Notes: generated by a model from the sequence alone, not told the origin. Counted from the stretch's first letter, positions 1 to 6,571 are shown. The stretch is 17,589 nt of DNA from Bacteroidota bacterium (GCA_030706665.1 JAUZOB010000031.1:1-17589); one strand, 5' to 3'. Numbers and translations are program-made.

Positions 1-231
1 AGTTAATCATTATCATAAATGTGTATTAAGATATACAAGAAATAATAATTTGATGTAAACAAAATTCAGGACGAGTCATGTGCTTCAGTTTTTTTTGGGA
101 TGGTTTTATTCCTTTCTGGAAAATTAGACCTATTAATTTCTCTCTTTTGTCTCAAAAAACCAAGATCCACGGCCTAATTATTTAAAGATTTTAACCCAAA
201 GTCCTGAATATTATATTTCTGTATAAGCAGA

Positions 232-930
232 CTAACCTAAATCGACAAAGGGCAAAATTTTATGAATCCTAATTTCGAAAGGTGATACTTCAACCTGAAG
301 AGGTATTACTTCGACTCCCGCAACACAAGCTTTGTGAAGTTTTTCAGCGTAAAGAGGGTCAATAGCAGCGGCAGGGCCAAATGCATCAACATCCATACGT
401 TGAATAATGTAGAGCATAACCGCTCTCATCCCAGTCTGCTTAACTTTGATTAATGTTTCAAGATGTTTCTGTCCCCGGGTTGTAACTGCATCAGGAAACA
501 GAGCCATCTCACCTTCTTTCATCGTGACATTTTTAACTTCAATAAAGCAGGATTCTCCTTCTTTCTCAACATAAAGGTCAAAACGACTATCTCCAAACGT
601 AACTTCACGTTTGACAACCTCATAGTCATCCAATCCGGGTATTGACTTTTCCTGCAAGGATTCAAACGCAAGTCTATTCGGTATGGCAGTATTGATTCCG
701 ACCCATTTTCCGTTCAGCTTTATCATCTCCCAAGTGTATTGGGTTTTGCGTTTCGGGTCATTAACCGGGGAAAGATATACTTCAGCTCCTTCCTCAAGAC
801 AGCTTTTCATAGAGCCTGAATTAGTACAATGAGCTGTAATGATTTCACCTGAATCAAGTTCTACATCAGCCAGAAAACGTTTGTACCGCTGAACAAGTTT
901 TCCGTGTATAAGAGGTTCCTGATATTTCAT
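232..930 (-). CDS. sfsA: SfsA family DNA/RNA nuclease-like protein (sugar fermentation stimulation protein homologue)
   Basis: This 232-residue protein is full length for the SfsA family. The N-terminal third (about residues 10-80) carries the family pattern RYKRFLADVELDSGE...HCTNSGSM, an OB-fold-like nucleic-acid-binding part. The C-terminal part holds SRFDL (115-119), EVKNVT (131-136) and FPDAVTTRGQKHL (145-157). D118, E131 and K133 fit a PD-(D/E)xK nuclease-like active site. The family was named for an effect on maltose metabolism in E. coli and is now usually described as a nucleic-acid-binding or nuclease protein; its physiological role is unclear. The ATG at 930 is the only good start and matches family N-termini. 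A terminator-like hairpin and a 17-codon ORF lie just upstream, so the gene may be controlled by premature termination. What follows it downstream is outside the window. Confidence 0.95.
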   Translation of the reverse strand: MKYQEPLIHGKLVQRYKRFLADVELDSGEIITAHCTNSGSMKSCLEEGAEVYLSPVNDPKRKTQYTWEMIKLNGKWVGINTAIPNRLAFESLQEKSIPGLDDYEVVKREVTFGDSRFDLYVEKEGESCFIEVKNVTMKEGEMALFPDAVTTRGQKHLETLIKVKQTGMRAVMLYIIQRMDVDAFGPAAAIDPLYAEKLHKACVAGVEVIPLQVEVSPFEIRIHKILPFVDLG

Positions 931-940
931 GCTGTAATGT

Positions 941-978
941 ATAAAAAAGAAGTTTGAATTCTTGAATTCAAACTTCTT
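941..978 (-). terminator. Terminator-like hairpin 17 nt upstream of sfsA
   Basis: Perfect 14-bp inverted repeat (947-960 with 965-978) around a 4-nt loop. Read on the minus strand it is followed directly by a run of T (946-943 and onward), the layout of an intrinsic terminator. It sits 17 nt before the sfsA start codon, and its base overlaps the stop codon of a 17-codon ORF. It is either an attenuator for sfsA or the end of a short separate transcript. Confidence 0.6.
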
Positions 979-1030
979 AAAATAATAGAAGCACAGCTTG
1001 CGGAAACGTAAATGCTTCGTTTTTGTTCAT
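977..1030 (-). CDS. Possible 17-residue leader peptide upstream of sfsA
   Basis: ATG at 1030 opens a 17-codon ORF, MNKNEAFTFPQAVLLLF, whose TAA stop overlaps the first two bases of the hairpin at 947-978. The last codons are Val-Leu-Leu-Leu-Phe, a run of hydrophobic amino-acid codons next to a terminator, as in amino-acid attenuators. No clear Shine-Dalgarno or -7 promoter box was found upstream, and SfsA has no known link to leucine or phenylalanine. The frame that continues into sfsA is also open here and rich in Phe and Tyr, but lacks an ATG. This is a candidate only. Confidence 0.3.
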   Translation of the reverse strand: MNKNEAFTFPQAVLLLF

Positions 1031-1120
1031 GAAGAAATCGAACGTTTAAATAGAATTAAGTGGTATGTGTGATACTTGTGGATGTCGTAATGATGTATGT
1101 ATTTTCCAATGGTTGCGTTG

Positions 1121-1166
1121 CCATCAATAAAAAAAGTTGCACGGATGCAACTTTTTTTATTGATGG
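1121..1166. terminator. Bidirectional intrinsic terminator with perfect 21-bp arms
   Basis: Arms 1121-1141 and 1146-1166 are exactly complementary over 21 bp with a 4-nt loop (CGGA). The core AGTTGCA/TGCAACT is flanked by seven A on one side and seven T on the other, so either strand gives a stem followed by a U tract. It lies 90 nt after the stop of the minus-strand gene at 1257-1778 and probably ends that transcript. Confidence 0.8.
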
Positions 1167-1256
1167 TGTTATTATTGCTGTAATCTCTGTGGATAAATCC
1201 ATATTCGGAAATTCCATTTCAAAAACGGTTCACCACAGTATTCTAAAATTCTTTCG

Positions 1257-1778
1257 CTATTTTATTTTAGTACTATTCCCATTTAAATAAGCTTTGAATT
1301 CATCCGGCTTTTGAGGTGAAGCAAACTCAAATTTTACATTTACTTGTTTGTCAGAAATCTGAGTATAGGATAGTCGAAATCTTGGCCCATTTGAAATTGA
1401 AGAACTGGTCATAATGATAGAATTCTCTGAATAAGTAACAGTATATTCAAGTACATGTCCTTCATTGTCAAAATAGATTGCTTTTGCAGGATTTTCTGAA
1501 ATTGCGGGATACACAATAAGTAAGTCGTCATGAGCAAAAGCAGGGCGATTATTTGACGCAGGAAATTCGGTATGACTTTTACGAACCAAGACATTACGAT
1601 CGAGTTCTGTTTGGAAGGTAAACTTACCGGTCCCCTGTCCCGGTTGCCCGTTTCCTTCTCCTACCCATTCACCAATAAGATACTTCCATTTATTCCATGT
1701 ATTTTCAGATGACTGAGCATAGGAATAAGATAATGACAATAAGAAGATTAACGTCAATAAAAAGAATTGTTTTTTCAT
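1257..1778 (-). CDS. Secreted lipocalin-like / nitrobindin-like beta-barrel protein, function unknown
   Basis: 173 residues. Residues 1-21 form a clear Sec signal peptide (Lys-Lys start, long Leu/Phe core, then SYSYAQ), so the mature protein is exported to the periplasm or beyond. The mature part opens with WKYLIGEWVGEGNG, a tryptophan and Gly-rich turn typical of lipocalin-like, DUF1579 or THAP4/nitrobindin-like beta barrels, and alternates short hydrophobic strands to the end. Such barrels bind small hydrophobic molecules or heme, but no ligand can be named from sequence. The start is ATG at 1778. It lies 34 nt downstream of the 64-aa membrane protein gene in the same direction, so the two are probably co-transcribed, and a strong terminator follows. 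The family call is by pattern only. Confidence 0.7.
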   Translation of the reverse strand: MKKQFFLLTLIFLLSLSYSYAQSSENTWNKWKYLIGEWVGEGNGQPGQGTGKFTFQTELDRNVLVRKSHTEFPASNNRPAFAHDDLLIVYPAISENPAKAIYFDNEGHVLEYTVTYSENSIIMTSSSISNGPRFRLSYTQISDKQVNVKFEFASPQKPDEFKAYLNGNSTKIK

Positions 1779-1812
1779 AATGACAGATTAAAGAATCAAC
1801 TCTATATTTTTA

Positions 1813-2007
1813 TCAATTTACAATTAATGCAACAATGGCCAGTAATGCTAATAATACACCTTCGACATAAATCATATTCATAAACAGCTTCTTCTCTTTT
1901 TCGGTTCTGTCACTCCATTTTCGATTATCGGGCCGAATGTTACTGATAATCAATAATGCGACTGTTATTATTGCTATTTCAATGATGATCAGGAATAAAT
2001 GCTTCAT
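1813..2007 (-). CDS. Small membrane protein with two predicted TM helices
   Basis: 64 residues. Residues 4-22 and about 46-63 are strongly hydrophobic. A polar, basic and acidic loop lies between them (NIRPDNRKWSDRTEKEKKLF). The pattern is a helical hairpin with both ends on the same side of the inner membrane. I do not recognise a named family. It is the middle member of a same-strand run, 81 nt after the alpha/beta hydrolase gene and 34 nt before the secreted lipocalin-like gene. The composition is consistent with real coding sequence, and no rival ORF on the other strand is convincing. Confidence 0.6.
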   Translation of the reverse strand: MKHLFLIIIEIAIITVALLIISNIRPDNRKWSDRTEKEKKLFMNMIYVEGVLLALLAIVALIVN

Positions 2008-2088
2008 TTCTTATTAAAATTTTAGAGAAAAGATTCGTTTGTATATTTTATTGGGTATTTATCGTAATCTTTAAACGCCAGATTAATT

Positions 2089-2880
2089 TCAGTTTATAAG
2101 TTCTTTCCGCAAAATTGCATAAAATCTGTCTTTTGCTGCTTTTTCCAGCCAGGGAGTATGTCCACATTTTTCCAGAAGAATAAATCTGAAATCTTTCAGA
2201 ACTTTAGCAAGCGGAATTTTGACCCCATCGGCAGGGTGAGGATCGTAATCACCATGAATTGCAACTACCGGACATTCGATTTTCGGTCCCATTGAAAGAA
2301 GCTCCCCTCCTTTGCGCAGTTCTTTTGCTTCATTCCAGACCCGTTCAAAGATTTCAAATTGGTATTCAATGATTCCATTATTTGTAGTTAGCGGGTCAAA
2401 TGAATCGGCTTTAGCCATTATCTGTCCCATACGGGCAAATAATTCGTTCTTATTCATAGAAGATTTGCGTCCTAAAAAGCCGGCTAAAGATCTCATTTCT
2501 TCAGAATCTTCCTTTGACAGGCGACTGATACGTGTTTCCATCATGGCGACAGCATACTTTTCGCCAAAAGGAGGACAGCCAATCAGAATTATTTTTTTTA
2601 TAAGATTCGGATATCGTGCTGCAGTTATATAACTGAGCATTGCCCCCCAGGAATGTCCGATAAGCGTTACGGGCAATTCACATTGTTCTGATAATATTGA
2701 GGCCAGTTCTTTTACCTGTCCGTTTAGACTATCTGAAAATTGGAATGGTTCAAGAATGCTGAATTCATCTGAAAGTTCCTTTGCAATCGGTCCGACTTCA
2801 CCTGGAGCGCCCGGTCCGCCGTGTATTATTGCAATTTTGAACGGACTAGTTCCATACTTTCTCTGTTTATCCATTGTCAT
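2089..2880 (-). CDS. Alpha/beta hydrolase fold protein
   Basis: 263 residues, a complete single-domain alpha/beta hydrolase with no signal peptide, so probably cytoplasmic. HGGPG (residues 20-24) is the oxyanion-hole motif typical of the proline iminopeptidase/esterase-like subgroup. GHSWG (75-79) is the nucleophile elbow with Ser77. HGDYDPHP (209-216) carries the acid, probably Asp213, and GHTPWLE (240-246) the catalytic His241. The cap region between about 105 and 195 is helical and charged. The triad is intact, so it should be an active hydrolase, but the substrate cannot be inferred. The ATG at 2880 was chosen; an ATG two codons later would lose nothing. It is the first gene of a minus-strand run and diverges from the DUF998 gene across a 263-nt region containing a perfect palindrome. 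Confidence 0.9.
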   Translation of the reverse strand: MTMDKQRKYGTSPFKIAIIHGGPGAPGEVGPIAKELSDEFSILEPFQFSDSLNGQVKELASILSEQCELPVTLIGHSWGAMLSYITAARYPNLIKKIILIGCPPFGEKYAVAMMETRISRLSKEDSEEMRSLAGFLGRKSSMNKNELFARMGQIMAKADSFDPLTTNNGIIEYQFEIFERVWNEAKELRKGGELLSMGPKIECPVVAIHGDYDPHPADGVKIPLAKVLKDFRFILLEKCGHTPWLEKAAKDRFYAILRKELIN

Positions 2881-2917
2881 TTTTTTACAGTGAACACAAT
2901 ATTTTAGATGCTCATTT

Positions 2918-2932
2918 AACTGTAATACAGTT
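2918..2932. promoter_or_regulatory. 15-bp palindrome, possible operator in a divergent promoter region
   Basis: AACTGTA-A-TACAGTT is a perfect palindrome around one central base. It sits 37 nt upstream of the hydrolase start. Half-site copies occur at 2885-2891 (TTACAGT) and 3004-3010 (AACTGTA). The arrangement suggests a dimeric repressor site controlling one or both divergent genes; the regulator is unknown. Confidence 0.35.
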
Positions 2933-3143
2933 TATTATCCAGTCATTTGTAATGCCGGCGTGCATTGTAAAAATAATGTTATTCCGGTCGCATTCAAAGA
3001 TTAAACTGTAAATAAAAAAGAACTGAAATTTAATCTGTGAAATTTAATCATCCAAAAGCTTAAAAAGAGTAATCAGAATAACAATAACACATTTAATTTC
3101 CGATGTTTGTATTTTGTACGATAAACAAACCGATTAGTAACAG

Positions 3144-3821
3144 ATGAGAATGAAAAGTATGAAAAAAGCAGAAGTTTTATTTGCTTCCATTGCCTGCATT
3201 ATAGCTTGTCTGGGAGATTTCATTACTGATTTATTCTTTGGATCATACTATACCGGATATGATCGGATAAGTCAGCCAATGAGCACTCTTGGAACTGTTA
3301 ACAGTCCTGTCGCTTCATGTATGACTGTCTGGTGGATCATAATGGGGCTTCTCTTTATTTTTTTTGGATTGGGACTCCGTATTGCTTTTAAATCAAAGTC
3401 TTCTTCCTTAATACAAAAAGCTTCCTGGCTTGTTATAATCTACGGAATTGGAGAAGGAATCTGCACTGCTTTGTTTCCCTGGAATTCACACAGTAACGGA
3501 ATTTGTATCACATCGTTCATCCATAATTTTTTGGGAGGGATCGGAATTCTGGCATTGATCTTTCTTCCTTTTGTATTAAAAAAGGTTTTCACCAAAGAGA
3601 AACATCTAAAAATGTTTTATTTTCAATGGTTTGTCATTGTATTTGGAATAACAGTCATGCTCTTTTTTAATCTCTCAAAACTCATCTTTTTGGGAAATTT
3701 TCTTGAATCTTATCTGGGACTTTGGCAACGACTTTTCCTAATTTGTCATTATACAAACCTTATAATAATTGCAATAATGATGATTAGAAGAACATTCTTG
3801 ACCAGGAAAGAGACTTTTTGA
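3144..3821 (+). CDS. DUF998-family integral membrane protein
   Basis: 225 residues with about six hydrophobic helices. The first helix is followed by YTGYDRISQPMSTLGTVNSP (residues 36-55), which resembles the DUF998 signature (aromatic-x-x-ISQ-x-x-S-x-LG-x-x-x-SP). A second conserved part, IIYGIGEGICTALFPWN (98-114), also fits the family. DUF998 proteins are inner-membrane proteins of unknown function. Three in-frame ATGs lie within the first six codons (3144, 3150, 3159); the first is used here, but the last (MKKAEVLF) would make an equally good protein. A TATTTTG element at 3110-3116, one base short of the Bacteroidota -7 consensus, lies 27 nt upstream. The gene appears to be transcribed alone. 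Confidence 0.8.
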   Translation: MRMKSMKKAEVLFASIACIIACLGDFITDLFFGSYYTGYDRISQPMSTLGTVNSPVASCMTVWWIIMGLLFIFFGLGLRIAFKSKSSSLIQKASWLVIIYGIGEGICTALFPWNSHSNGICITSFIHNFLGGIGILALIFLPFVLKKVFTKEKHLKMFYFQWFVIVFGITVMLFFNLSKLIFLGNFLESYLGLWQRLFLICHYTNLIIIAIMMIRRTFLTRKETF

Positions 3822-3903
3822 ATTATATTTAATCACAACATAGAAATTATAAAAGAAAGCTATTTTCATTTGAAAAAAGTTTCTCCCGACAAGATTTTTA
3901 GCT

Positions 3904-3911
3904 TATCTTCG
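3904..3911 (+). promoter_or_regulatory. Probable -7 promoter box for the 88-aa protein/methyltransferase pair
   Basis: TATCTTCG differs from the Bacteroidota consensus TAnnTTTG at one position and lies 30 nt before the ATG at 3942. The identical octamer occurs at 6746-6753 upstream of lysO. The -33 TTTG is not clear at the expected distance. Confidence 0.4.
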
Positions 3912-3941
3912 TTATATAATTACAAATATTAAAAAACATCT

Positions 3942-4208
3942 ATGCCTAAGTTTGAAGTTGTTGATTATGAACAAATAATGATTAGATTCCAAGAAGCTGA
4001 GGAATCGGGCTTAAGATTAAAGTTAGGCGATTTAGATACATCCGAATGGCTTCAACAAGAAAGAATAAATCAGGATGATTTGGTCGAAGCTTCGAGAGAA
4101 TTCCCTGATCCCCGCAATTTCATCATCGCATCAGGAGAAAGTAAGGGATTTTATGTTTATTCGAATAAAAATAAATCTTGCATTCGGATAGTTTCAAGTG
4201 AATATTAA
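3942..4208 (+). CDS. Hypothetical 88-aa cytoplasmic protein
   Basis: No family recognised. The protein is acidic and charged with no signal peptide or membrane segment. The N-terminal half (residues 1-58) is mixed helical and polar (YEQIMIRFQEAEESGLRLKL), and the C-terminal 30 residues alternate hydrophobic residues (FIIASGESKGFYVYS... CIRIVSS), suggesting two or three beta strands after a helix. A -7-like box lies 30 nt upstream. The stop is 32 nt before the methyltransferase start on the same strand, so the two are likely one operon and may act together; nothing in the sequence says how. Confidence 0.65.
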   Translation: MPKFEVVDYEQIMIRFQEAEESGLRLKLGDLDTSEWLQQERINQDDLVEASREFPDPRNFIIASGESKGFYVYSNKNKSCIRIVSSEY

Positions 4209-4240
4209 TCCTGAATCAAAGACAAAATTCTCTATTCTAT

Positions 4241-4960
4241 ATGCTTAATCCAGAATTTGATGCCATTGGTCAGGCTGTATCTGAATATCATAAAACAGGA
4301 AAATCAGATAAAATCCTTGTTAAAACAGACCTCGCAGAGGATGAATTTCTTGATCCTTCATATTTCTTCAGATCTTTTAAATCAATGCCTTTATTGGAAA
4401 GAAAAGCTTTACAACTGGCCAAAGGACGCATCCTGGATGTAGGGGCCGGAGCCGGTTGTCACAGTCTTTATCTGCAGGAAAAAGGATATGACGTTCATTC
4501 AATAGATATTTCTCCGTTATTGTGTAATGTGATGACAGAACGGGGAATTAAAAATGTAATCTGTACAGATATATTTCAGTATTCGGATCAAAAATTTGAT
4601 ACCATTCTGTTTCTGATGAATGGGATTGGCGTTGCGAAGAATTTAAACGGACTTGTTCCTTTGTTGGTTCATCTGCGTGAAATTTTAAATCCGGGAGGAT
4701 CTATCCTACTTGATTCTTCTGATATTATCTATCTGTATGAAGATGAGGATGGCGCTTATCAAATAGATTTGAATTCAGAAAAGTATTACGGAGAGATTAC
4801 TTACGACTTATCCTATCGGCAATTTCATTCCGATCCGTTTCCCTGGCTTTTTGTAGATTACGAAACGATGGAAGAAATGGCTGAAGTTGCGGGTTTTAAA
4901 TCAAAGATCGTTCAAAAAGGTACTCATTTCGATTATCTTATGCAATTAATAAAGATTTGA
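4241..4960 (+). CDS. Class I SAM-dependent methyltransferase
   Basis: 239 residues. Motif I, RILDVGAGAGCHSLYL (residues 63-78), is the glycine-rich SAM loop. DIS at 89-91 supplies the acidic residue expected to hold the SAM ribose at the end of strand 2. VICTDIFQY (106-114) and FDTILFLMNGIG (119-130) correspond to the later core strands. LREILNPGGSILLDSSDI (145-162) is the helix-turn-strand after motif III. This is a typical Rossmann methyltransferase of the small-molecule type. The target is unknown: the N-terminal 50 residues and C-terminal lobe (FPWLFVDYETMEEMAE) match no family I can name. It follows the 88-aa gene by 32 nt. Inverted repeats 4-47 nt after its stop may end the transcript. 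Confidence 0.85.
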   Translation: MLNPEFDAIGQAVSEYHKTGKSDKILVKTDLAEDEFLDPSYFFRSFKSMPLLERKALQLAKGRILDVGAGAGCHSLYLQEKGYDVHSIDISPLLCNVMTERGIKNVICTDIFQYSDQKFDTILFLMNGIGVAKNLNGLVPLLVHLREILNPGGSILLDSSDIIYLYEDEDGAYQIDLNSEKYYGEITYDLSYRQFHSDPFPWLFVDYETMEEMAEVAGFKSKIVQKGTHFDYLMQLIKI

Positions 4961-4963
4961 CAA

Positions 4964-5007
4964 GTGTTTTGTTTTTACGCTTTTGTTAGGAAAACACAAG
5001 CGTAAAA
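4964..5007 (+). repeat. Two interleaved inverted repeats overlapping the nagB promoter
   Basis: Repeat 1 pairs 4964-4970 (GTGTTTT) with 4991-4997. Repeat 2 pairs 4973-4982 (TTTTACGCTT) with 4998-5007. The arms alternate (1-2-1'-2'), the order needed for an H-type pseudoknot in RNA. As DNA, repeat 2 is an operator-like palindrome adjoining the -7 box of nagB. As RNA, repeat 2 followed by the U-rich stretch could end the methyltransferase transcript. Confidence 0.5.
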
Positions 5008-5009
5008 TA

Positions 5010-5017
5010 TATTTTTG
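5010..5017 (+). promoter_or_regulatory. -7 promoter box of nagB
   Basis: TATTTTTG matches TAnnTTTG exactly and lies 54 nt before the nagB ATG. A weak -33 element (TTAG, 4986-4989) is 20 nt upstream. It directly follows the right arm of the inverted repeat ending at 5007, so a bound regulator would block it. Confidence 0.55.
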
Positions 5018-5071
5018 CCAAAATACATCATATCTTCAAAACCGATAACCAATATTAATCAGTATTAGACT

Positions 5072-5881
5072 ATGAGATTAATCATTCAATCTAATTATGA
5101 GCAGATCTCCAAGTGGACTGCCAATTACATTGCCAGGAAAATCATAGATTTTAACCCTACACCTGAAAAGCCTTTCGTTTTAGGGCTTCCTACCGGTTCT
5201 ACCCCACTAGGAACATATGGAAATCTGATTGAACTTTGCAAACAGGGAAAAGTATCGTTCAAAAATGTAGTGACTTTTAATATGGATGAATATGTGGGTA
5301 TTCCACGGAATCATGAACAGAGTTACTATTCTTTTATGTGGAACAATTTTTTCAGCAAATTAGATATCCAGGAAAAGAATGTAAATATTCTTAACGGAAA
5401 CGCACCTGATCTTGAAGCGGAATGTGCTGCATACGAAGCTAAAATTAAATCTTACGGCGGTATCAAATTATTCCTGGGAGGCATTGGTCCTGACGGACAT
5501 ATTGCTTTCAATGAACCAGGTTCTTCACTTTCATCACGTACCCGCGATAAAGATCTGACTTACGATACAATCGTTGCAAATTCACGTTTTTTCAATAACG
5601 ATGTGAACCAGGTTCCTAAAAAAGCATTAACCGTTGGTGTTGCAACTGTACTCGATTCTGACGAGGTTTTGATTATTGTAAACGGTCACAATAAAGCTCG
5701 TGCTTTACAGCATGCTGTAGAAGAAGGAATCAATCATATGTGGACGATCAGTGCATTACAAATGCATCCGAAAGGCATCATCGTTTGTGACGAAGAGGCA
5801 ACAGGAGAACTGAAGGTTGGCACTTACAAGTATTTTAAAGATATTGAGAAAGATAATCTTGACTCAACTAAAATACTTTAA
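5072..5881 (+). CDS. nagB: Glucosamine-6-phosphate deaminase
   Basis: 269 residues, close to E. coli NagB (266). It converts glucosamine-6-phosphate to fructose-6-phosphate and ammonia, linking amino-sugar catabolism to glycolysis. LGLPTGSTPLGTY (37-49) is the phosphate-binding loop. NMDEYVG (70-76) contains Asp72, and GPDGHIAFNEPGS (139-151) contains Asp141, His143 and Glu148. These match the catalytic residues of E. coli NagB in identity and numbering, and LTVGVATVL is also conserved. The protein is complete and should be an active cytosolic hexamer-type enzyme. It has its own promoter and a strong terminator, so it is transcribed alone. No nagA or nagC homologue lies in the window; the repeats around its promoter are the only visible regulatory feature. 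Confidence 0.98.
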   Translation: MRLIIQSNYEQISKWTANYIARKIIDFNPTPEKPFVLGLPTGSTPLGTYGNLIELCKQGKVSFKNVVTFNMDEYVGIPRNHEQSYYSFMWNNFFSKLDIQEKNVNILNGNAPDLEAECAAYEAKIKSYGGIKLFLGGIGPDGHIAFNEPGSSLSSRTRDKDLTYDTIVANSRFFNNDVNQVPKKALTVGVATVLDSDEVLIIVNGHNKARALQHAVEEGINHMWTISALQMHPKGIIVCDEEATGELKVGTYKYFKDIEKDNLDSTKIL

Positions 5882-5891
5882 TACATAAAAA

Positions 5892-5943
5892 ATTAAAAGA
5901 AAAGGGGCATTTCAATTAATAGAGATGCCCCTTTTCTTTTAAT
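5892..5943. terminator. Strong bidirectional terminator between nagB and the minus-strand short ORF
   Basis: Perfect 19-bp arms (5892-5910 with 5925-5943) around a 14-nt loop, with a GC-rich centre (GGGGCAT/ATGCCCC) and an A-rich outer part that gives a U tract on both strands. It begins 11 nt after the nagB stop. Confidence 0.9.
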
Positions 5944-5980
5944 ATCGCAAAATTTTTATCCCATTTCTAATTCGAAAAGA

Positions 5981-6139
5981 CTAAAACTTCTTATGGACCT
6001 TTTGATTATTTGATTTTGGTTTCATCGACCCCAAGACATGCTTTATTGCCTTCCAAAATACTTTGATTAGGGTAAGAATTGTTCTAAATAAAACCAACCG
6101 TTGCTTAAGTGAGTTACCCTCAAAAATAATCGTGCTCAT
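5981..6139 (-). CDS. Possible 52-aa basic small protein
   Basis: An ATG at 6139 opens a 53-codon frame ending in TAG at 5981. The product is strongly basic, with a central stretch that could form an amphipathic or short membrane helix (LVLFRTILTLIKVFWKAI) and a Lys-rich tail. It fills part of an otherwise empty 450-base gap, is convergent with nagB, and reads into the shared two-way terminator at 5892-5943 about 40 nt after its stop. A short purine tract (AAAGGGATAA) precedes the ATG. I do not recognise a family and see no good -7 box, so it may be a chance ORF. The rest of the gap (6140-6334) holds no other convincing gene. Confidence 0.35.
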   Translation of the reverse strand: MSTIIFEGNSLKQRLVLFRTILTLIKVFWKAIKHVLGSMKPKSNNQKVHKKF

Positions 6140-6334
6140 TTATCCCTTTATTCTAATCTGATAAAATTTGTTCTTAGCAACAGAAAGGGAAATCTCTATT
6201 GACCATGGTGTAGTCAGTGCATCCATGTGTTTTATCTTTTTTCTCATTTATTAAATGGAAATGTTTTCCCGAAACCAATATTTATAAACTCCGTATTATT
6301 AAGTTGTGATTAGTAAATCTTAAAATCAAGGATT

Positions 6335-6571
6335 ATGAAGAATCTTTTATCTATCCTATTAATTTGCGGTCTTGTTTTCACTGCTCAGCTGAGTTTAGGA
6401 CAAAAAACAACAACAACAAAAGAGAAAAGTAAGACAGAACAGACTGAGCCTGCTAAAGAAAAGAAAGAATTGAAAGGCAAGAAAGATGCAAAAATGAAAA
6501 AGGAATGCAAGAAAATGCATAAAAAGACACATAAAGAAGGTGCTAAAAAAGAAATGAAAGAAACTAAGTAA
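6335..6571 (+). CDS. Secreted Lys/Glu-rich low-complexity small protein
   Basis: 78 residues. Residues 1-22 are a textbook Sec signal peptide (MKNLL, hydrophobic core, then LSLGQ). The mature part is almost entirely Lys, Glu and Thr with a few His and one Cys (KKECKKMHKKTHKEG), so it would be highly basic and unstructured outside the inner membrane. Small Lys-rich exported proteins of this kind occur in Bacteroidota genomes without a known role; binding to acidic surface polymers or metals is only a guess. The ATG at 6335 is clear and preceded by an A-rich tract. A terminator follows at 6623-6659, so it is monocistronic. Low-complexity composition makes homology calls unreliable. Confidence 0.65.
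   Translation: MKNLLSILLICGLVFTAQLSLGQKTTTTKEKSKTEQTEPAKEKKELKGKKDAKMKKECKKMHKKTHKEGAKKEMKETK

Noticed and set aside
78..185. 35-aa plus-strand ORF in the gene-free start of the window
   Set aside because: It has Phe/Trp-rich chance composition, no promoter or ribosome signal, and faces sfsA.
1060..1290. 76-aa plus-strand ORF
   Set aside because: It reads straight through the perfect terminator hairpin at 1121-1166 and into the end of the minus-strand secreted-protein gene; its composition is not protein-like.
6069..6120. AGGGTAA/TTACCCT 7-bp repeat as an RNA structure
   Set aside because: The arms are short and 38 nt apart, with no T tract or conservation visible; likely chance.
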